Below, piece by piece: positions 43,956 to 52,523 of a DNA stretch of 64,000 nucleotides. The translations under genes were made by a program, and so were the position numbers. This DNA is from Limimaricola sp027213785. Lineage in GTDB: Bacteria; Pseudomonadota; Alphaproteobacteria; Rhodobacterales; Rhodobacteraceae. The notes under the pieces are model-generated. The model was not told the DNA's origin. It was given only the letters and a program-made list of their open reading frames with translations, and did not search any database. The stretch is taken from contig NZ_CP193755.1 in the NCBI RefSeq assembly GCF_050847355.1, positions 186,001-250,000 of the forward strand, in the 5' to 3' direction. The stretch's first letter is position 1; each line of letters starts with the position of its first letter.

Positions 43956-44702
43956 ATGAGCAGCGAAAACACGGATGAGCCGGGGCCCGCGCGTACCGGC
44001 CGGCCTCGTTACCTGCCGATTCTCGTGATCGGCGCGGTGGCGCTGATCGGGGCCTTCTTCCTGCGGGACGTGCTGAGCTTCGAGACGCTGCGCGACAACC
44101 GCGAGGCACTGATCGCCTGGCGCGACGCCAATTACGCGCTGGCCGTGGCGGGCTTCGTCGCCGCCTATGTGGCGATCGTGGCCTTCTCGTTGCCCGGGGC
44201 CACCGTGGCGACGCTCACCGGCGGTTTCCTGTTCGGGACCTTTCCGGGCGTGTTGTTCAACGTCGTCGGCGCGACGCTGGGCGCGGTGCTGATCTTTCTC
44301 GCGGCGCGCGCCGGGTTGGGGCGGCGGCTGTCGAAGGGCATGGATACATCCGAAGGCCGGCTGAAGCGGATCAAGGAGGGCATCCAGGAAAACCAGTGGT
44401 CGATGCTGTTCCTGCTGCGGCTGTTGCCGGTCGTGCCCTTCTTCGTGGCCAACCTGCTGCCGGCGCTGGTCGGCGTGGGGCTGGTGCCCTTCGCGATCAC
44501 CACGCTTCTGGGCATCACGCCGGGCGCGCTGGTCTTCACATCCGTCGGTGCGGGTCTGGGCGCGGTCTTCGCCGCCGGAGAGACCCCCGATCTCGGCATC
44601 ATCTTCGAGCCGCAGGTGCTCTTGCCGCTGCTCGGACTGGCCGCGCTTTCGGCGCTGCCGCTTCTCATCAAGGCCGTGAAGGGCCGGAAAGGCCTCGCAT
44701 GA
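43956..44702 (+). CDS. TVP38/TMEM64 (VTT-domain) membrane protein
   Basis: The 248-residue protein has about six membrane segments and the VTT/SNARE-associated signature FSLPGATVATLTGGFLFGTF with GVLFNVVGATLGAVLIFLAA (residues about 75-120), followed by FLLRLLPVVPFFVANLLPAL. The family is related to DedA and to eukaryotic lipid scramblases; the bacterial role is unclear. I prefer the ATG at 43956 because GCGAGG lies five bases upstream; an ATG six codons earlier is possible. It overlaps the flavoprotein gene by four bases, and proteins fusing these two domains are known, so they probably work together. Confidence 0.9.
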   Translation: MSSENTDEPGPARTGRPRYLPILVIGAVALIGAFFLRDVLSFETLRDNREALIAWRDANYALAVAGFVAAYVAIVAFSLPGATVATLTGGFLFGTFPGVLFNVVGATLGAVLIFLAARAGLGRRLSKGMDTSEGRLKRIKEGIQENQWSMLFLLRLLPVVPFFVANLLPALVGVGLVPFAITTLLGITPGALVFTSVGAGLGAVFAAGETPDLGIIFEPQVLLPLLGLAALSALPLLIKAVKGRKGLA

Positions 44703-46117
44703 GCCATATCGACTGCGACATCTGCATCATCGGCGCCGGATCGGGGGGGCTTTCGGTCGCGGCCGGCGCGGCGCAGATGGGCGCGCGCGTGGTGCTGATC
44801 GAGAAGGGCGAGATGGGCGGCGACTGCCTCAATCGCGGCTGCGTGCCCTCCAAGGCGATGCTGGCCGCGGCCAAGCAGGCGCATGCAATGACCAAGGGCG
44901 TCGAGATGGGGATCACGCCGACTGTGCCGGAGATCGATTTCGCCGCGGTGAAGGACCATGTCGCGCGCAGCATCGCCACCATCGCGCCGGTCGATTCGCA
45001 GGAGCGTTACGAGGGTTTCGGCGTCACGGTGATCCGCGAACATGCCTGTTTCACCTCTCCCGACGAACTCCGGGCGGGCGATACCACCGTCAAGGCGCGC
45101 CGCTTCGTGCTCGCCACCGGTTCGCGTCCGCTGGTGCCGCCGATCGACGGCATCGAAGAGACGCCTTTCCTTACCAACGAGACGATCTTCGATCTGCGCG
45201 AGAAGCCGAACCATCTGCTGATCATCGGCGGCGGGCCGATCGGCCTCGAAATGGCGCAGGCGCATCGCAGGCTCGGTTGCGAGGTGACTGTGATCGAGGG
45301 CGCCCGGGCGCTGGGCAAGGACGATCCCGAACTGGCGGGCCAGCTCTTGTCGATGCTGCGCGAGGAGGGCATCCGCATCGAGGAGCAGGCCAAGGTCACG
45401 CGCGTTTCCGGCGAGGCCGGCGCGATCCGGGTCGAGACCGAGAAGGGCGCCTTCAAAGGGACGCATCTGCTGCTTGCCGTGGGCCGCGAGGTGGTGACCG
45501 ACGGGCTCGGGCTCGACGTGGCACACGTGAAACATGGCCCCAGGGGCATCGCCGTGGGTGCCGATCTGCGCTCGGAGACGAATCGTCGCGTCTATGCCGT
45601 CGGCGACGCCGCCGGCGGGCTGATGTTCACACATGTGGCGGGCTACCATGCCGGTGTGATCATCCGCTCGATGCTGTTCGGCCTGCCATCAAAGGCCAAG
45701 ACCGCGCATATCCCGTGGGCCACCTATACCGATCCGGGCCTCGCGCAGGTGGGATTGACCGAAGCGGAGGCGCGCGAGAGGCATGGCGATGCGCTCAAGG
45801 TGATCCGCGCGCGCTTCGACGAGAACGACCGCGCCATCGCCGAGGGCCGCACCGAGGGGATGCTGAAGCTGATGGCGGTCAAGGGCCGCCCCGTGGGCGC
45901 GACGATCCTCGGGCCGGAGGCGGGCGACCTGATCGGCGTCTGGGCCATCGCCATCGCCAGCGGCACCAAGCTGTCGAAGATCGCCGGCGCCGTGCTGCCC
46001 TATCCGAGCCGCGGTGAAATCAACAAACGTGCAGCGGGCAACTATTTCAGCGCCAGCCTGTTTGATAACGAATGGGTGAAGACAGCCGTCCGGGCGGTCC
46101 AGCGCTGGGTTCCTTGA
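44699..46117 (+). CDS. MerA-like FAD-dependent pyridine nucleotide-disulfide oxidoreductase
   Basis: The 472-residue class I flavoprotein has an N-terminal FAD Rossmann motif (CIIGAGSGGLSVAAGAAQMG), the redox pair GGDCLNRGCVPSKAML (Cys-x4-Cys, about residues 42-47), a second NAD(P)-binding motif (LLIIGGGPIGLEMAQAHRRL) and a C-terminal dimerisation domain. In the C-terminal segment VLPYPSRGEINKRAAGNYF, the catalytic His-Pro of glutathione and lipoamide reductases is Tyr-Pro, as in mercuric reductase. The MerA C-terminal Cys-Cys pair and the N-terminal HMA domain are missing, so mercury reduction is unlikely. With the coupled TVP38 protein it may act on a membrane or quinone substrate. Confidence 0.88.
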   Translation: MSHIDCDICIIGAGSGGLSVAAGAAQMGARVVLIEKGEMGGDCLNRGCVPSKAMLAAAKQAHAMTKGVEMGITPTVPEIDFAAVKDHVARSIATIAPVDSQERYEGFGVTVIREHACFTSPDELRAGDTTVKARRFVLATGSRPLVPPIDGIEETPFLTNETIFDLREKPNHLLIIGGGPIGLEMAQAHRRLGCEVTVIEGARALGKDDPELAGQLLSMLREEGIRIEEQAKVTRVSGEAGAIRVETEKGAFKGTHLLLAVGREVVTDGLGLDVAHVKHGPRGIAVGADLRSETNRRVYAVGDAAGGLMFTHVAGYHAGVIIRSMLFGLPSKAKTAHIPWATYTDPGLAQVGLTEAEARERHGDALKVIRARFDENDRAIAEGRTEGMLKLMAVKGRPVGATILGPEAGDLIGVWAIAIASGTKLSKIAGAVLPYPSRGEINKRAAGNYFSASLFDNEWVKTAVRAVQRWVP

Positions 46118-46151
46118 GGGTCCGGCCGCCCGGCGGCGCAAAAGGGACCAG

Positions 46152-47549
46152 ATGTTCAATACCCTCTCCGGACGATTCCTCGCTCTGACCACGGTCTTCG
46201 TGATGCTGGCCGAGGTGCTGATCTTCGTCCCTTCGGTGGCGCGATTCCGGCAGGACTACCTGCAACTGCGGCTCGAGCGGGCGCAGATCGCCTCGCTGGC
46301 GCTGTTGGCCTCGGAGACGCTCGACGCCGATCTCGAGGCGGAGCTTCTGGAGAATGCCGGCGTCTACAACGTCGTGCTCCGGCGCGACGAGGTGCGCCAG
46401 CTCGCGCTGTCCTCGCCGATACCAGAGCCGATCCACGCCACCTACGATCTGCGCAATGATTCCGCGCTGCAGCTGATCCGCGACGCGCTGCGCACCCTTC
46501 TCGACGCCGATGAGCGGATCATCCGGGTGATCGGCGACCCGGTGCAGCAGGGCGGGCTTCTGATCGAGGTGACGATGGACGAGGCGCCGTTGCGCGCCGA
46601 AATGCTGGAATACGGTCTGCGCATCCTGATTCTCTCGGCGGTGATCTCGGTGGTGACGGCGGCGCTCCTCTTCGCCGCGGTGCAGGCCTTTCTGGTGACC
46701 CCGATCAAGCGGGTGGTGGCGCAGATCCAGAGCTATGCCGACGCGCCCGAGGATGCGCGCCGGATCATCGCGCCGCGCGCCGGGCTGCGCGAACTGCGCG
46801 AGGCCGAGACGGCGCTGCAGGCGATGGAAACGCAGCTCACCTCGGCGCTGCGCCAGAAGGACCGGCTGGCCCAGCTCGGCTCCGGCGTGGCCAAGGTCAG
46901 CCATGACCTGCGCAACATCCTTACCTCGGCGCAGCTCTTCGCCGACCGGCTCGACAGCTCCGAGGATCCGCTGGTCAAGCGCATGGCGCCCAAGCTGGTC
47001 GGCTCGATCACCCGCGCTGTGAACCTGTGCGAATCGTCGCTGGCCTTCGGACGTGCCGAGGAGCCGCCGCCACAACTCGCCCGGCTGCCGCTGGCGGCCC
47101 TGGTCACGGAAGTGCTGGAGGCGGAGCGGCTCGCCGCGGGCGAGGGCGGCGAGGTCGAGTTCCACGACGAGGTGCCGCCGGGGCTGGTGCTGCGCGCCGA
47201 TGCCGAGCAGCTGTTCCGCGTGCTGTCGAACCTCGTGCGCAACGCGCGGCAGGCGATCATGGCGAAGGGCGGGGGCGGGCGCGTCACCGTTTCGGCGCGC
47301 GAAGACGAGGACGCCTGGTGGATCTTCGTCACCGATACCGGGCCGGGCCTGCCGCCCAAGGCGCGGGAGCATCTGTTCCGGGCGTTTCGCGGCGGCGTGG
47401 CCAAGGGTGGCACCGGGCTGGGCCTTGCCATCGCCGCCGAGCTGGTGCGCGGTCATGGCGGCCGGCTCGAACTGACGCGCAGCGACGAGACCGGCACCCA
47501 GTTCGCGATCTGCCTGCCGCGCAGCGCCCCTCAGCTGGCAGTCGGCTAG
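46152..47549 (+). CDS. Membrane sensor histidine kinase (orphan)
   Basis: The 465-residue protein has TM1 at about 9-30, a 125-residue periplasmic region, TM2 at about 156-181, a linker, and the kinase core. The H-box is KVSHDLRNILTSAQLF with phospho-acceptor His251. The N-box LSNLVRNARQAIM, G1 DTGPGLPPKA and G2 GGTGLGLAIAAEL mark an intact HATPase domain. No response regulator lies beside it, so its partner is encoded elsewhere. It begins 34 bases after the MerA-like gene and may share its transcript. A CCTGCCG-CTA-CGGCAGG stem follows the stop codon. Confidence 0.93.
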   Translation: MFNTLSGRFLALTTVFVMLAEVLIFVPSVARFRQDYLQLRLERAQIASLALLASETLDADLEAELLENAGVYNVVLRRDEVRQLALSSPIPEPIHATYDLRNDSALQLIRDALRTLLDADERIIRVIGDPVQQGGLLIEVTMDEAPLRAEMLEYGLRILILSAVISVVTAALLFAAVQAFLVTPIKRVVAQIQSYADAPEDARRIIAPRAGLRELREAETALQAMETQLTSALRQKDRLAQLGSGVAKVSHDLRNILTSAQLFADRLDSSEDPLVKRMAPKLVGSITRAVNLCESSLAFGRAEEPPPQLARLPLAALVTEVLEAERLAAGEGGEVEFHDEVPPGLVLRADAEQLFRVLSNLVRNARQAIMAKGGGGRVTVSAREDEDAWWIFVTDTGPGLPPKAREHLFRAFRGGVAKGGTGLGLAIAAELVRGHGGRLELTRSDETGTQFAICLPRSAPQLAVG

Positions 47550-47610
47550 GCCTGCCGCTACGGCAGGAGGGAGGTCGGGCAGAAACGTGAAGATTTCTCG
47601 AAAACGGCCC

Positions 47611-47639
47611 TTGCATGTCCCGGCACCGGACGGTAGATC
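47611..47639 (+). promoter_or_regulatory. Candidate promoter of tRNA-Arg
   Basis: TTGCAT (47611-47616) and TAGATC (47634-47639) are 17 bases apart. The predicted start near 47646 is ten bases before the mature tRNA. Confidence 0.5.
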
Positions 47640-47655
47640 GGCCTCACTCTACAGC

Positions 47656-47732
47656 GGACTGGTAGCTCAGTTGGATAGAGTACTTGACTACGAATCAAGG
47701 GGTCGGGGGTTCGAATCCTCCCCAGTCCGCCA
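47656..47732 (+). tRNA. tRNA-Arg (anticodon ACG)
   Basis: The 77-base gene folds into a cloverleaf. The acceptor GGACTGG pairs with CCAGTCC, the anticodon stem-loop is CTTGA-CTACGAA-TCAAG with anticodon ACG, and the T-arm contains GGTTCGAATCC. Discriminator G and an encoded CCA end complete it. The A34 would be edited to inosine so the tRNA can read CGU, CGC and CGA. Confidence 0.98.
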
Positions 47733-47762
47733 CTTCCTCCCATTCGGAACCAGAGATCGATG

Positions 47763-47785
47763 AAGCCCCTCCGGGGGCTTTCGTC
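47763..47785 (+). terminator. Terminator after tRNA-Arg
   Basis: AAGCCCC and GGGGCTT form a seven-pair stem with a TCCG loop, followed by TCGTCGTTTCG, a weak T-rich tail. It lies 30 bases after the tRNA. Confidence 0.6.
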
Positions 47786-47879
47786 GTTTCGAATGCTATC
47801 TTTTCAGACCGGGGACTCGAAATCCGGCGAACCCGCGATACCTCCGGAAAAGAACGTGGATTCAACCGGGAGGACCCCG

Positions 47880-48398
47880 ATGGCCGAGGACAGGGAAGAA
47901 CGGATCCGGCGGCGCGCCTATGATCTGTGGCAACGCGAAGGTGCGCCCGAAGGGCGTCACCAGGATCATTGGCACGAAGCGGTGGCGCAGATCGACGCCG
48001 AAGACGCGACCGATACCGACGTGGCGCCCGAGACGGCGGCCGCGGCGGGGCTTGCCGGTCGCAGCGACGACCTGCCCTTGAACGCGGACGGGCTCGACGA
48101 GATGGACGTGCAGCAGGCCCGCGAAGGCATGCCGGAGGCGCCCGGCGAACAGATCGCCGACACGACCCCCGCCACCGGCGGGCGCCGCAAGAGCGCTGCC
48201 AAGAAGACCGAGCCCGGCGCCGCGCCCAAGCGTGGTCGTCCGCGCAAGAACGCCAAGGTCGATCGCGACAAGGCGGGGGCGGCCGAGGGCGGCAACACCG
48301 TGAAACCGGGCGAAAAGAAGGTCTCGCGCCGGGCCGTACGATCTGGCCCGGAGAAGACTGCCGACGCCTATGCCAAGGGGCCGAGCGAAACCCGCTGA
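47880..48398 (+). CDS. DUF2934 protein with AT-hook-like basic region
   Basis: The 172-residue protein has an N-terminal DUF2934 segment, RIRRRAYDLWQREGAPEGRH followed by QDHWHEA (residues 8-35). A low-complexity acidic middle follows, then a basic C-terminal half with KSAAKKTEPG and PKRGRPRKNAK. The core RGRPRK is an AT-hook-like minor-groove DNA-binding motif. The start at 47880 follows GGGAGG; the longer frame reaches into the tRNA terminator. DUF2934 has no established function. The charge pattern suggests a nucleoid-associated or stress protein, which is inference. Confidence 0.8.
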   Translation: MAEDREERIRRRAYDLWQREGAPEGRHQDHWHEAVAQIDAEDATDTDVAPETAAAAGLAGRSDDLPLNADGLDEMDVQQAREGMPEAPGEQIADTTPATGGRRKSAAKKTEPGAAPKRGRPRKNAKVDRDKAGAAEGGNTVKPGEKKVSRRAVRSGPEKTADAYAKGPSETR

Positions 48399-48419
48399 GG
48401 CCGGATGCCGAAGGTCATG

Positions 48420-48451
48420 AAAGGGCCGCTTCCGGGTGGAAGCGGCCCTTT
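48420..48451. terminator. Bidirectional terminator between convergent genes
   Basis: AAAGGGCCGCTTCC and GGAAGCGGCCCTTT form a perfect 14-pair stem with a GGGT loop, symmetrical A and T runs serving both strands. It separates the DUF2934 gene from the DUF533 gene. Confidence 0.9.
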
Positions 48452-48477
48452 CGTGTTTCGAGACGCGACAGGCGGGA

Positions 48478-49161
48478 TCAGGGGGCGAGTTCCTCGGCCT
48501 CGCGCGCCTCTTCCTCAGTGATGCCGAGCCGATTTCTGAGCAGCGTCAGATAGGCGCGGTTCGCCTCGGTTTCGGAATCCACCGCAGCGCGGGAGGCAAG
48601 GTAGAACTCGATCGCCGTGTCATGATCGTCGATCCGCGCGAGCAGTGTGTCGATCGGCTTGGGGTTCTCGATTTCCGTGGCGATCAGCCGCCGTTCGTCG
48701 GCGCTGGCCTCGGCCTCGTCGAGCTGGCCTGCGATGCGGTGCCGTTCATCCATCGAAAGATTGCCGTCCGCATGGGCGGCCGCGATCATGCCCCGGATCA
48801 ACAGCAGGGCGCGGTCGTCGCTCATCGCCTCGGCGGCCTGCTGGTGGCGCGGATCGGGCGTCTCGGTCGATTGTGCCTCGCCGCCCAGCGCTCCGGCGAT
48901 CTGGTCGAAGATGCCACTCAGCCCCGATCCGGAGCCGCTGGATGCCGCGTGGGCGGTGGAGCCGCTGACACGCTGGCGCGACTGGTGATCGCGATAGGCC
49001 TGGTAGGCCATGTAGCCCAGCGCCGCGACGCCGGCCTTGCCGCGCAGCCCGCGGCCACCAAGTCCGCCGAGCAGCGCCGCGCTGCCGAGGCTGCCACGGC
49101 GCCGACCGCGCCCGGCCATCCGCGAGGCCAGCATGACGCCGAGAATCCGTTTGAGGCTCAT
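48478..49161 (-). CDS. DUF533/TerB-like protein (YebE-like)
   Basis: The 227-residue protein starts MSLKRILGVMLASRMAGRGR, with a glycine/arginine-rich stretch, then one hydrophobic segment (GKAGVAALGYMAYQAYRDHQ). The C-terminal half is a helical TerB-like DUF533 domain: ALLLIRGMIAAAHADGNLSM, DERHRIAGQLDEAEASADER and AYLTLLRNRLGITEEEA. The Asp-rich AHADGN motif resembles the metal-binding acidic loop of TerB. E. coli YebE is envelope-stress induced, but its role is not defined. The start at 49161 follows GAAAGGATG. Confidence 0.82.
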   Translation of the reverse strand: MSLKRILGVMLASRMAGRGRRRGSLGSAALLGGLGGRGLRGKAGVAALGYMAYQAYRDHQSRQRVSGSTAHAASSGSGSGLSGIFDQIAGALGGEAQSTETPDPRHQQAAEAMSDDRALLLIRGMIAAAHADGNLSMDERHRIAGQLDEAEASADERRLIATEIENPKPIDTLLARIDDHDTAIEFYLASRAAVDSETEANRAYLTLLRNRLGITEEEAREAEELAP

Positions 49162-49315
49162 GGGATCATCCTTTCCGCCTGGGTTCGCAGATGGAACGAC
49201 GCGGTCGGGCGCTTCGTTCCGTGGGCTTCGCGCCGGTGCGGCCCCGCACCCGGCCTTGACCCCTCCGTCGCGGGGCGCAGTTGTCAGTCCTGACGAACCG
49301 CAAGGGAGCGCATGC

Positions 49316-50452
49316 GTGAAGATCGCCCTGATGACCCATATCCGCCACCCGCTGCGGGCCCCCTTCATGGGGGGCATGGAGGCGCATGGCTGGCACCTCG
49401 CGCGCGAACTGGCGGGGCGGGGTCACGAGGTCACCCTGTTCGCCAGCGGCGACAGCGCCCCGCCGCCGGGGGTGCGGCTACATGCGGTGCTGGAGGAACA
49501 TTACGACCGCCGCTACCCGTGGCATGATTTTCACGGCACCGACACGCTCAACGACCTGCTCGATGCCACGTTCGCGACGGCTTGCCGCGATGTGGCGGCA
49601 GGGGCGTTCGACGTGGTGCACAACAATACGTTGCACCGCTTTCCGCCGCGGCTGTCGCGGGCGCGGCGGCTGCCGATGGTGTCGTCGATGCATGTGCCGC
49701 CCTTCGCGGCGCTGCGCCGGGCGATGGGCGACAGCGTGGCGCCGTGGCACCTCGTCACCACCTGCTCACGGTTGCAGCTCGGGCGCTGGTGGGAGGCTCC
49801 GCCGGATTCGGCTCGGGTGGTGGGCAACGGCATCGCCCTAGCGGACTGGCCGTTTTCGGCCTCGGGCGACGGATCGGCGGTCTGGGCCGGGCGGATCACG
49901 CCGACCAAGGGCACGCATCTGGCAGCCCAGGCGGCGCGGATCGCGGGCGTGCCGCTGACGATTTACGGGGTGATCGAGCACCGCGATTACTTCGAGGACG
50001 AAATCGCGCCGCTTCTGGGAGGCGATATCCGCTATGGCGGCCATCTTGCGGGGGCGGATCTGGCCTCGGCCTTCGGACGGGCCTCGGCTCTGCTCTTCAC
50101 CCCGCTCTGGGACGAGCCTTTCGGCCTTGCGGCGATCGAGGCGATGGCATGCGGCCTGCCGGTGGCAGCGGTGGAGATGGGCGCGGTGCGGGAGGTGATC
50201 GGCCCCTGCGGCACCTATGCCCCGCCAAATGACCCCGAAGGCTTGGCCCGGGCGCTTGTCAGGGCGATGAGCTTGCCGCGCGAGGCGGCGCGGGTCCGGG
50301 TCGAGCAGAGGTTCTCGATCCGCGCGATGGTGGATGGCTATGAGGCGCTCTACGCCGAGGCGGTCGCGGCGCGCGCGGCGGACTGGCCGGGGATCACCTA
50401 TGCGCCGCACGAGCTGGAGGTCGCCCCGGAGGCCGTGACCGCCGGGGCCTGA
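49316..50452 (+). CDS. Glycosyltransferase family 4 (GT-B fold)
   Basis: The 378-residue protein starts from a GTG at 49316 (AAGGGAG seven bases upstream) with (M)KIALMTHIRHPLRAPFMGG and the acceptor-side loop GGMEAHGWHLARELAGRGHE. The C-terminal nucleotide-sugar domain holds VWAGRITPTKGTHLAAQAAR and the retaining-enzyme EX7E motif EPFGLAAIEAMACGLPVAAV. It converges with the GT2 gene, with six bases between stop codons. Together with the three minus-strand glycosyltransferases it forms a carbohydrate locus. Donor and acceptor are unknown. Confidence 0.88.
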   Translation: MKIALMTHIRHPLRAPFMGGMEAHGWHLARELAGRGHEVTLFASGDSAPPPGVRLHAVLEEHYDRRYPWHDFHGTDTLNDLLDATFATACRDVAAGAFDVVHNNTLHRFPPRLSRARRLPMVSSMHVPPFAALRRAMGDSVAPWHLVTTCSRLQLGRWWEAPPDSARVVGNGIALADWPFSASGDGSAVWAGRITPTKGTHLAAQAARIAGVPLTIYGVIEHRDYFEDEIAPLLGGDIRYGGHLAGADLASAFGRASALLFTPLWDEPFGLAAIEAMACGLPVAAVEMGAVREVIGPCGTYAPPNDPEGLARALVRAMSLPREAARVRVEQRFSIRAMVDGYEALYAEAVAARAADWPGITYAPHELEVAPEAVTAGA

Positions 50453-50458
50453 GGCCCT

Positions 50459-51385
50459 CTATTCCGCCGCGACCGGGGCGGCGCTGGGCACGGCGCGGCG
50501 CCGCTCGATCTCGCGGATCACCTCGGCCGAGTTGCAATAAGGCCGGTGGCTCTGGTGCCGGGTCAGCGCCAGATCCCCCTCGGAGGGCGCGCGCAGGATA
50601 CGGATCGCGGTTTCGTCCTGCGCGATCAGCCCCATCAGTTCGAAGGCATGGAGCCAGTGCCCCATGGTGCGATGGCCCCATTTCTCGCGGAACAGCTCGG
50701 CGTTGCGCACGACGCTTTCGAGATGATGCACGGGCGGCATGTGGTGCGGATGATACTGGTGATAGGCGCGCGCGCCCTTGGCCCAGCCGATCTTCATCCC
50801 CGCTTCCTCGAGCGACCGGCCGAAATCGGTATCCTCGCCGCCATAGCCGTGGAACCGCGTGTCAAAGCCACCGACACGATCGAAATCAGCGCGGCGGATC
50901 GCGAAGTTCAACGACCAGAAGCAGCGGTAATCGTTGCAACCGCGGATGCCCTGCGGCGGCGGGCCCTGCCGGTCGGAATGGCGCTCGGCCACGGCCTCGA
51001 AATCGGCATAGTCCCAGCCGTCGCGGTTCACCCCATCGGGCAGATACATGACCTCGCCCATCACCAGCCCGTCGAAACCGGCGAGATGGCGGCGGTAATC
51101 GGCCACGAAATCGGGATCGGGGATGCAGTCGACGTCGAGGAACAGCAACTCGTCACCTTGTGCTTCGCGGGTGGCAAGGTTGCGCGCTTCGGCGAGCGGC
51201 AGGCTGTCGCGGATCAGCGCCACCTGCCGCACCGGGAAGGGAGCGTCGGGCAGGGCGTACGCCGCTTCCTGCATGCGCACGATCACCAGCTCTGTCGGCA
51301 GCTCGGTCTGGCGCGACAGCCCGCGCACCAGATTGGCAAGATGCGCATCGCGCCCGCGGGCGATGGTCAGGACGGAAGCGGTCAT
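50459..51385 (-). CDS. Glycosyltransferase family 2 with galactosyltransferase-like C-terminal domain
   Basis: The 308-residue protein begins TASVLTIARGRDAHLANLVRG and carries a DxD-type motif in LLFLDVDCIPDPDFV (about residue 90). The C-terminal part has GGFDTRFHGYGGEDTDFGRS, the Glyco_transf_7C type GWGgED element that closes the active site. The ATG at 51385 follows AGGAG; a longer frame adds ten residues. It is the last gene of a three-gene minus-strand unit, 16 bases after the MurG-like gene. Confidence 0.87.
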   Translation of the reverse strand: MTASVLTIARGRDAHLANLVRGLSRQTELPTELVIVRMQEAAYALPDAPFPVRQVALIRDSLPLAEARNLATREAQGDELLFLDVDCIPDPDFVADYRRHLAGFDGLVMGEVMYLPDGVNRDGWDYADFEAVAERHSDRQGPPPQGIRGCNDYRCFWSLNFAIRRADFDRVGGFDTRFHGYGGEDTDFGRSLEEAGMKIGWAKGARAYHQYHPHHMPPVHHLESVVRNAELFREKWGHRTMGHWLHAFELMGLIAQDETAIRILRAPSEGDLALTRHQSHRPYCNSAEVIREIERRRAVPSAAPVAAE

Positions 51386-51401
51386 GAGTAACTCCTGGGG
51401 T

Positions 51402-52523
51402 TCATTCGGCAACAAGGGCGAGCGGGGCGCTATGGCCCCAGCTCCGCCGGATCAGCGTTTCGAGCCATGCGGCGGCACCTTGGGCGGCGTCGGGGGAGAC
51501 GAGCGCGCGCATGCGCGCCGCGTCGTGGCGCATCAAGACCGCATCGACCGCCGCGCGCCATGCATGGACCGAAGAGGGGAGGTGCGGCTCGACATGGGCG
51601 ACACCGGCTGCATCGAGGGCGCGGGCCTTGGCGTGCTGCTCGTCGAAGTAGCGCCATTCCGGCACCGCGATCCACGGCACGCCTGCCGCCATAACCTGAT
51701 GGCAGGTGGTGTTGCCGGTCGAGGCGATGACCAGATCGGCGGCCGCGATCCGGTCGGGCGCGTCATCGACCCAGCCGTGATGGGTCAGGTTTCCGGGCTC
51801 GGTGGCGTGCCAGTCGCGCGCGACATGGCCGATGCTGTGCCATTGCCAGTCGGGAAAGGCGCGGGCGCCGACACCGATCGGCGCCTGAGCAAAGCCCGAG
51901 CCGCCGCCGCCGGAGACGACCAGAGCGATCCTGTCATCGGTGCCGATGCCCAGCCTAGCGCGGGCCTCGGCGCGCCCGGGCATCGGCGCGATCCCGAGGC
52001 CGCCCGCGAAATGCGTCTTGTCCCGCATCCAGTCCGGCCAGTCGGGCTGCGCCAGATCCTCGTGACAGGGCGCGAGCAGTCCCAACGCCCCGCGATAGGC
52101 GGCGACATGGCCGGGATCGCTTCGGTCGCCATGCTGCAGCACCTTCACATGCGGAACCGAGCAGATCCGCGCGAGTTGCGCGATCTCGGCTGAGACGTCG
52201 CAGACCAACAGCGCCGGATCGGCCTCGCGGAACCAGCCTGCGATGAGGCCCATCGCCTCGCGGATGCCGGGCCAGCCCACCGGTGCGCAATGCAGCGTGT
52301 CAGGCGTGTCGAGATCGGCAAGCCCCGGCGCCTCGGCGCCCGTGGCCTCGAACAGAGAGGGGGTGGTTATGATGCTGGCCTGCGGCGGCAGGGGCGGAAA
52401 GATGTCGTCACGGGCGCAGAAGATGGTGATAGGCCGCTCCGGCGGCAGCGCCCAGGCCAGCGCGGCGCAACGCTCGGCATGGCCGCGCCCCTGGTGATGG
52501 ACGAAGTATCCCAGCGGCCTCAT
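51402..52523 (-). CDS. MurG-like (GT28/GT1 type) glycosyltransferase
   Basis: The 373-residue GT-B protein begins RPLGYFVHHQGRGHAERCAA, whose GHaeR pattern is the N-terminal glycine-loop seen in MurG-like and DUF-type glycosyltransferases. The donor-site motif is ADLVIASTGNTTCHQVMAAG with VPWIAVPEWRYFDEQHAKAR, as in GT28. Its VVSGGGGSGF loop lies at about residue 200. It overlaps the upstream sucrose-phosphate-synthase-like gene by four bases, so the two are coupled and probably act in one pathway. The substrate is not evident. Confidence 0.82.
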   Translation of the reverse strand: MRPLGYFVHHQGRGHAERCAALAWALPPERPITIFCARDDIFPPLPPQASIITTPSLFEATGAEAPGLADLDTPDTLHCAPVGWPGIREAMGLIAGWFREADPALLVCDVSAEIAQLARICSVPHVKVLQHGDRSDPGHVAAYRGALGLLAPCHEDLAQPDWPDWMRDKTHFAGGLGIAPMPGRAEARARLGIGTDDRIALVVSGGGGSGFAQAPIGVGARAFPDWQWHSIGHVARDWHATEPGNLTHHGWVDDAPDRIAAADLVIASTGNTTCHQVMAAGVPWIAVPEWRYFDEQHAKARALDAAGVAHVEPHLPSSVHAWRAAVDAVLMRHDAARMRALVSPDAAQGAAAWLETLIRRSWGHSAPLALVAE

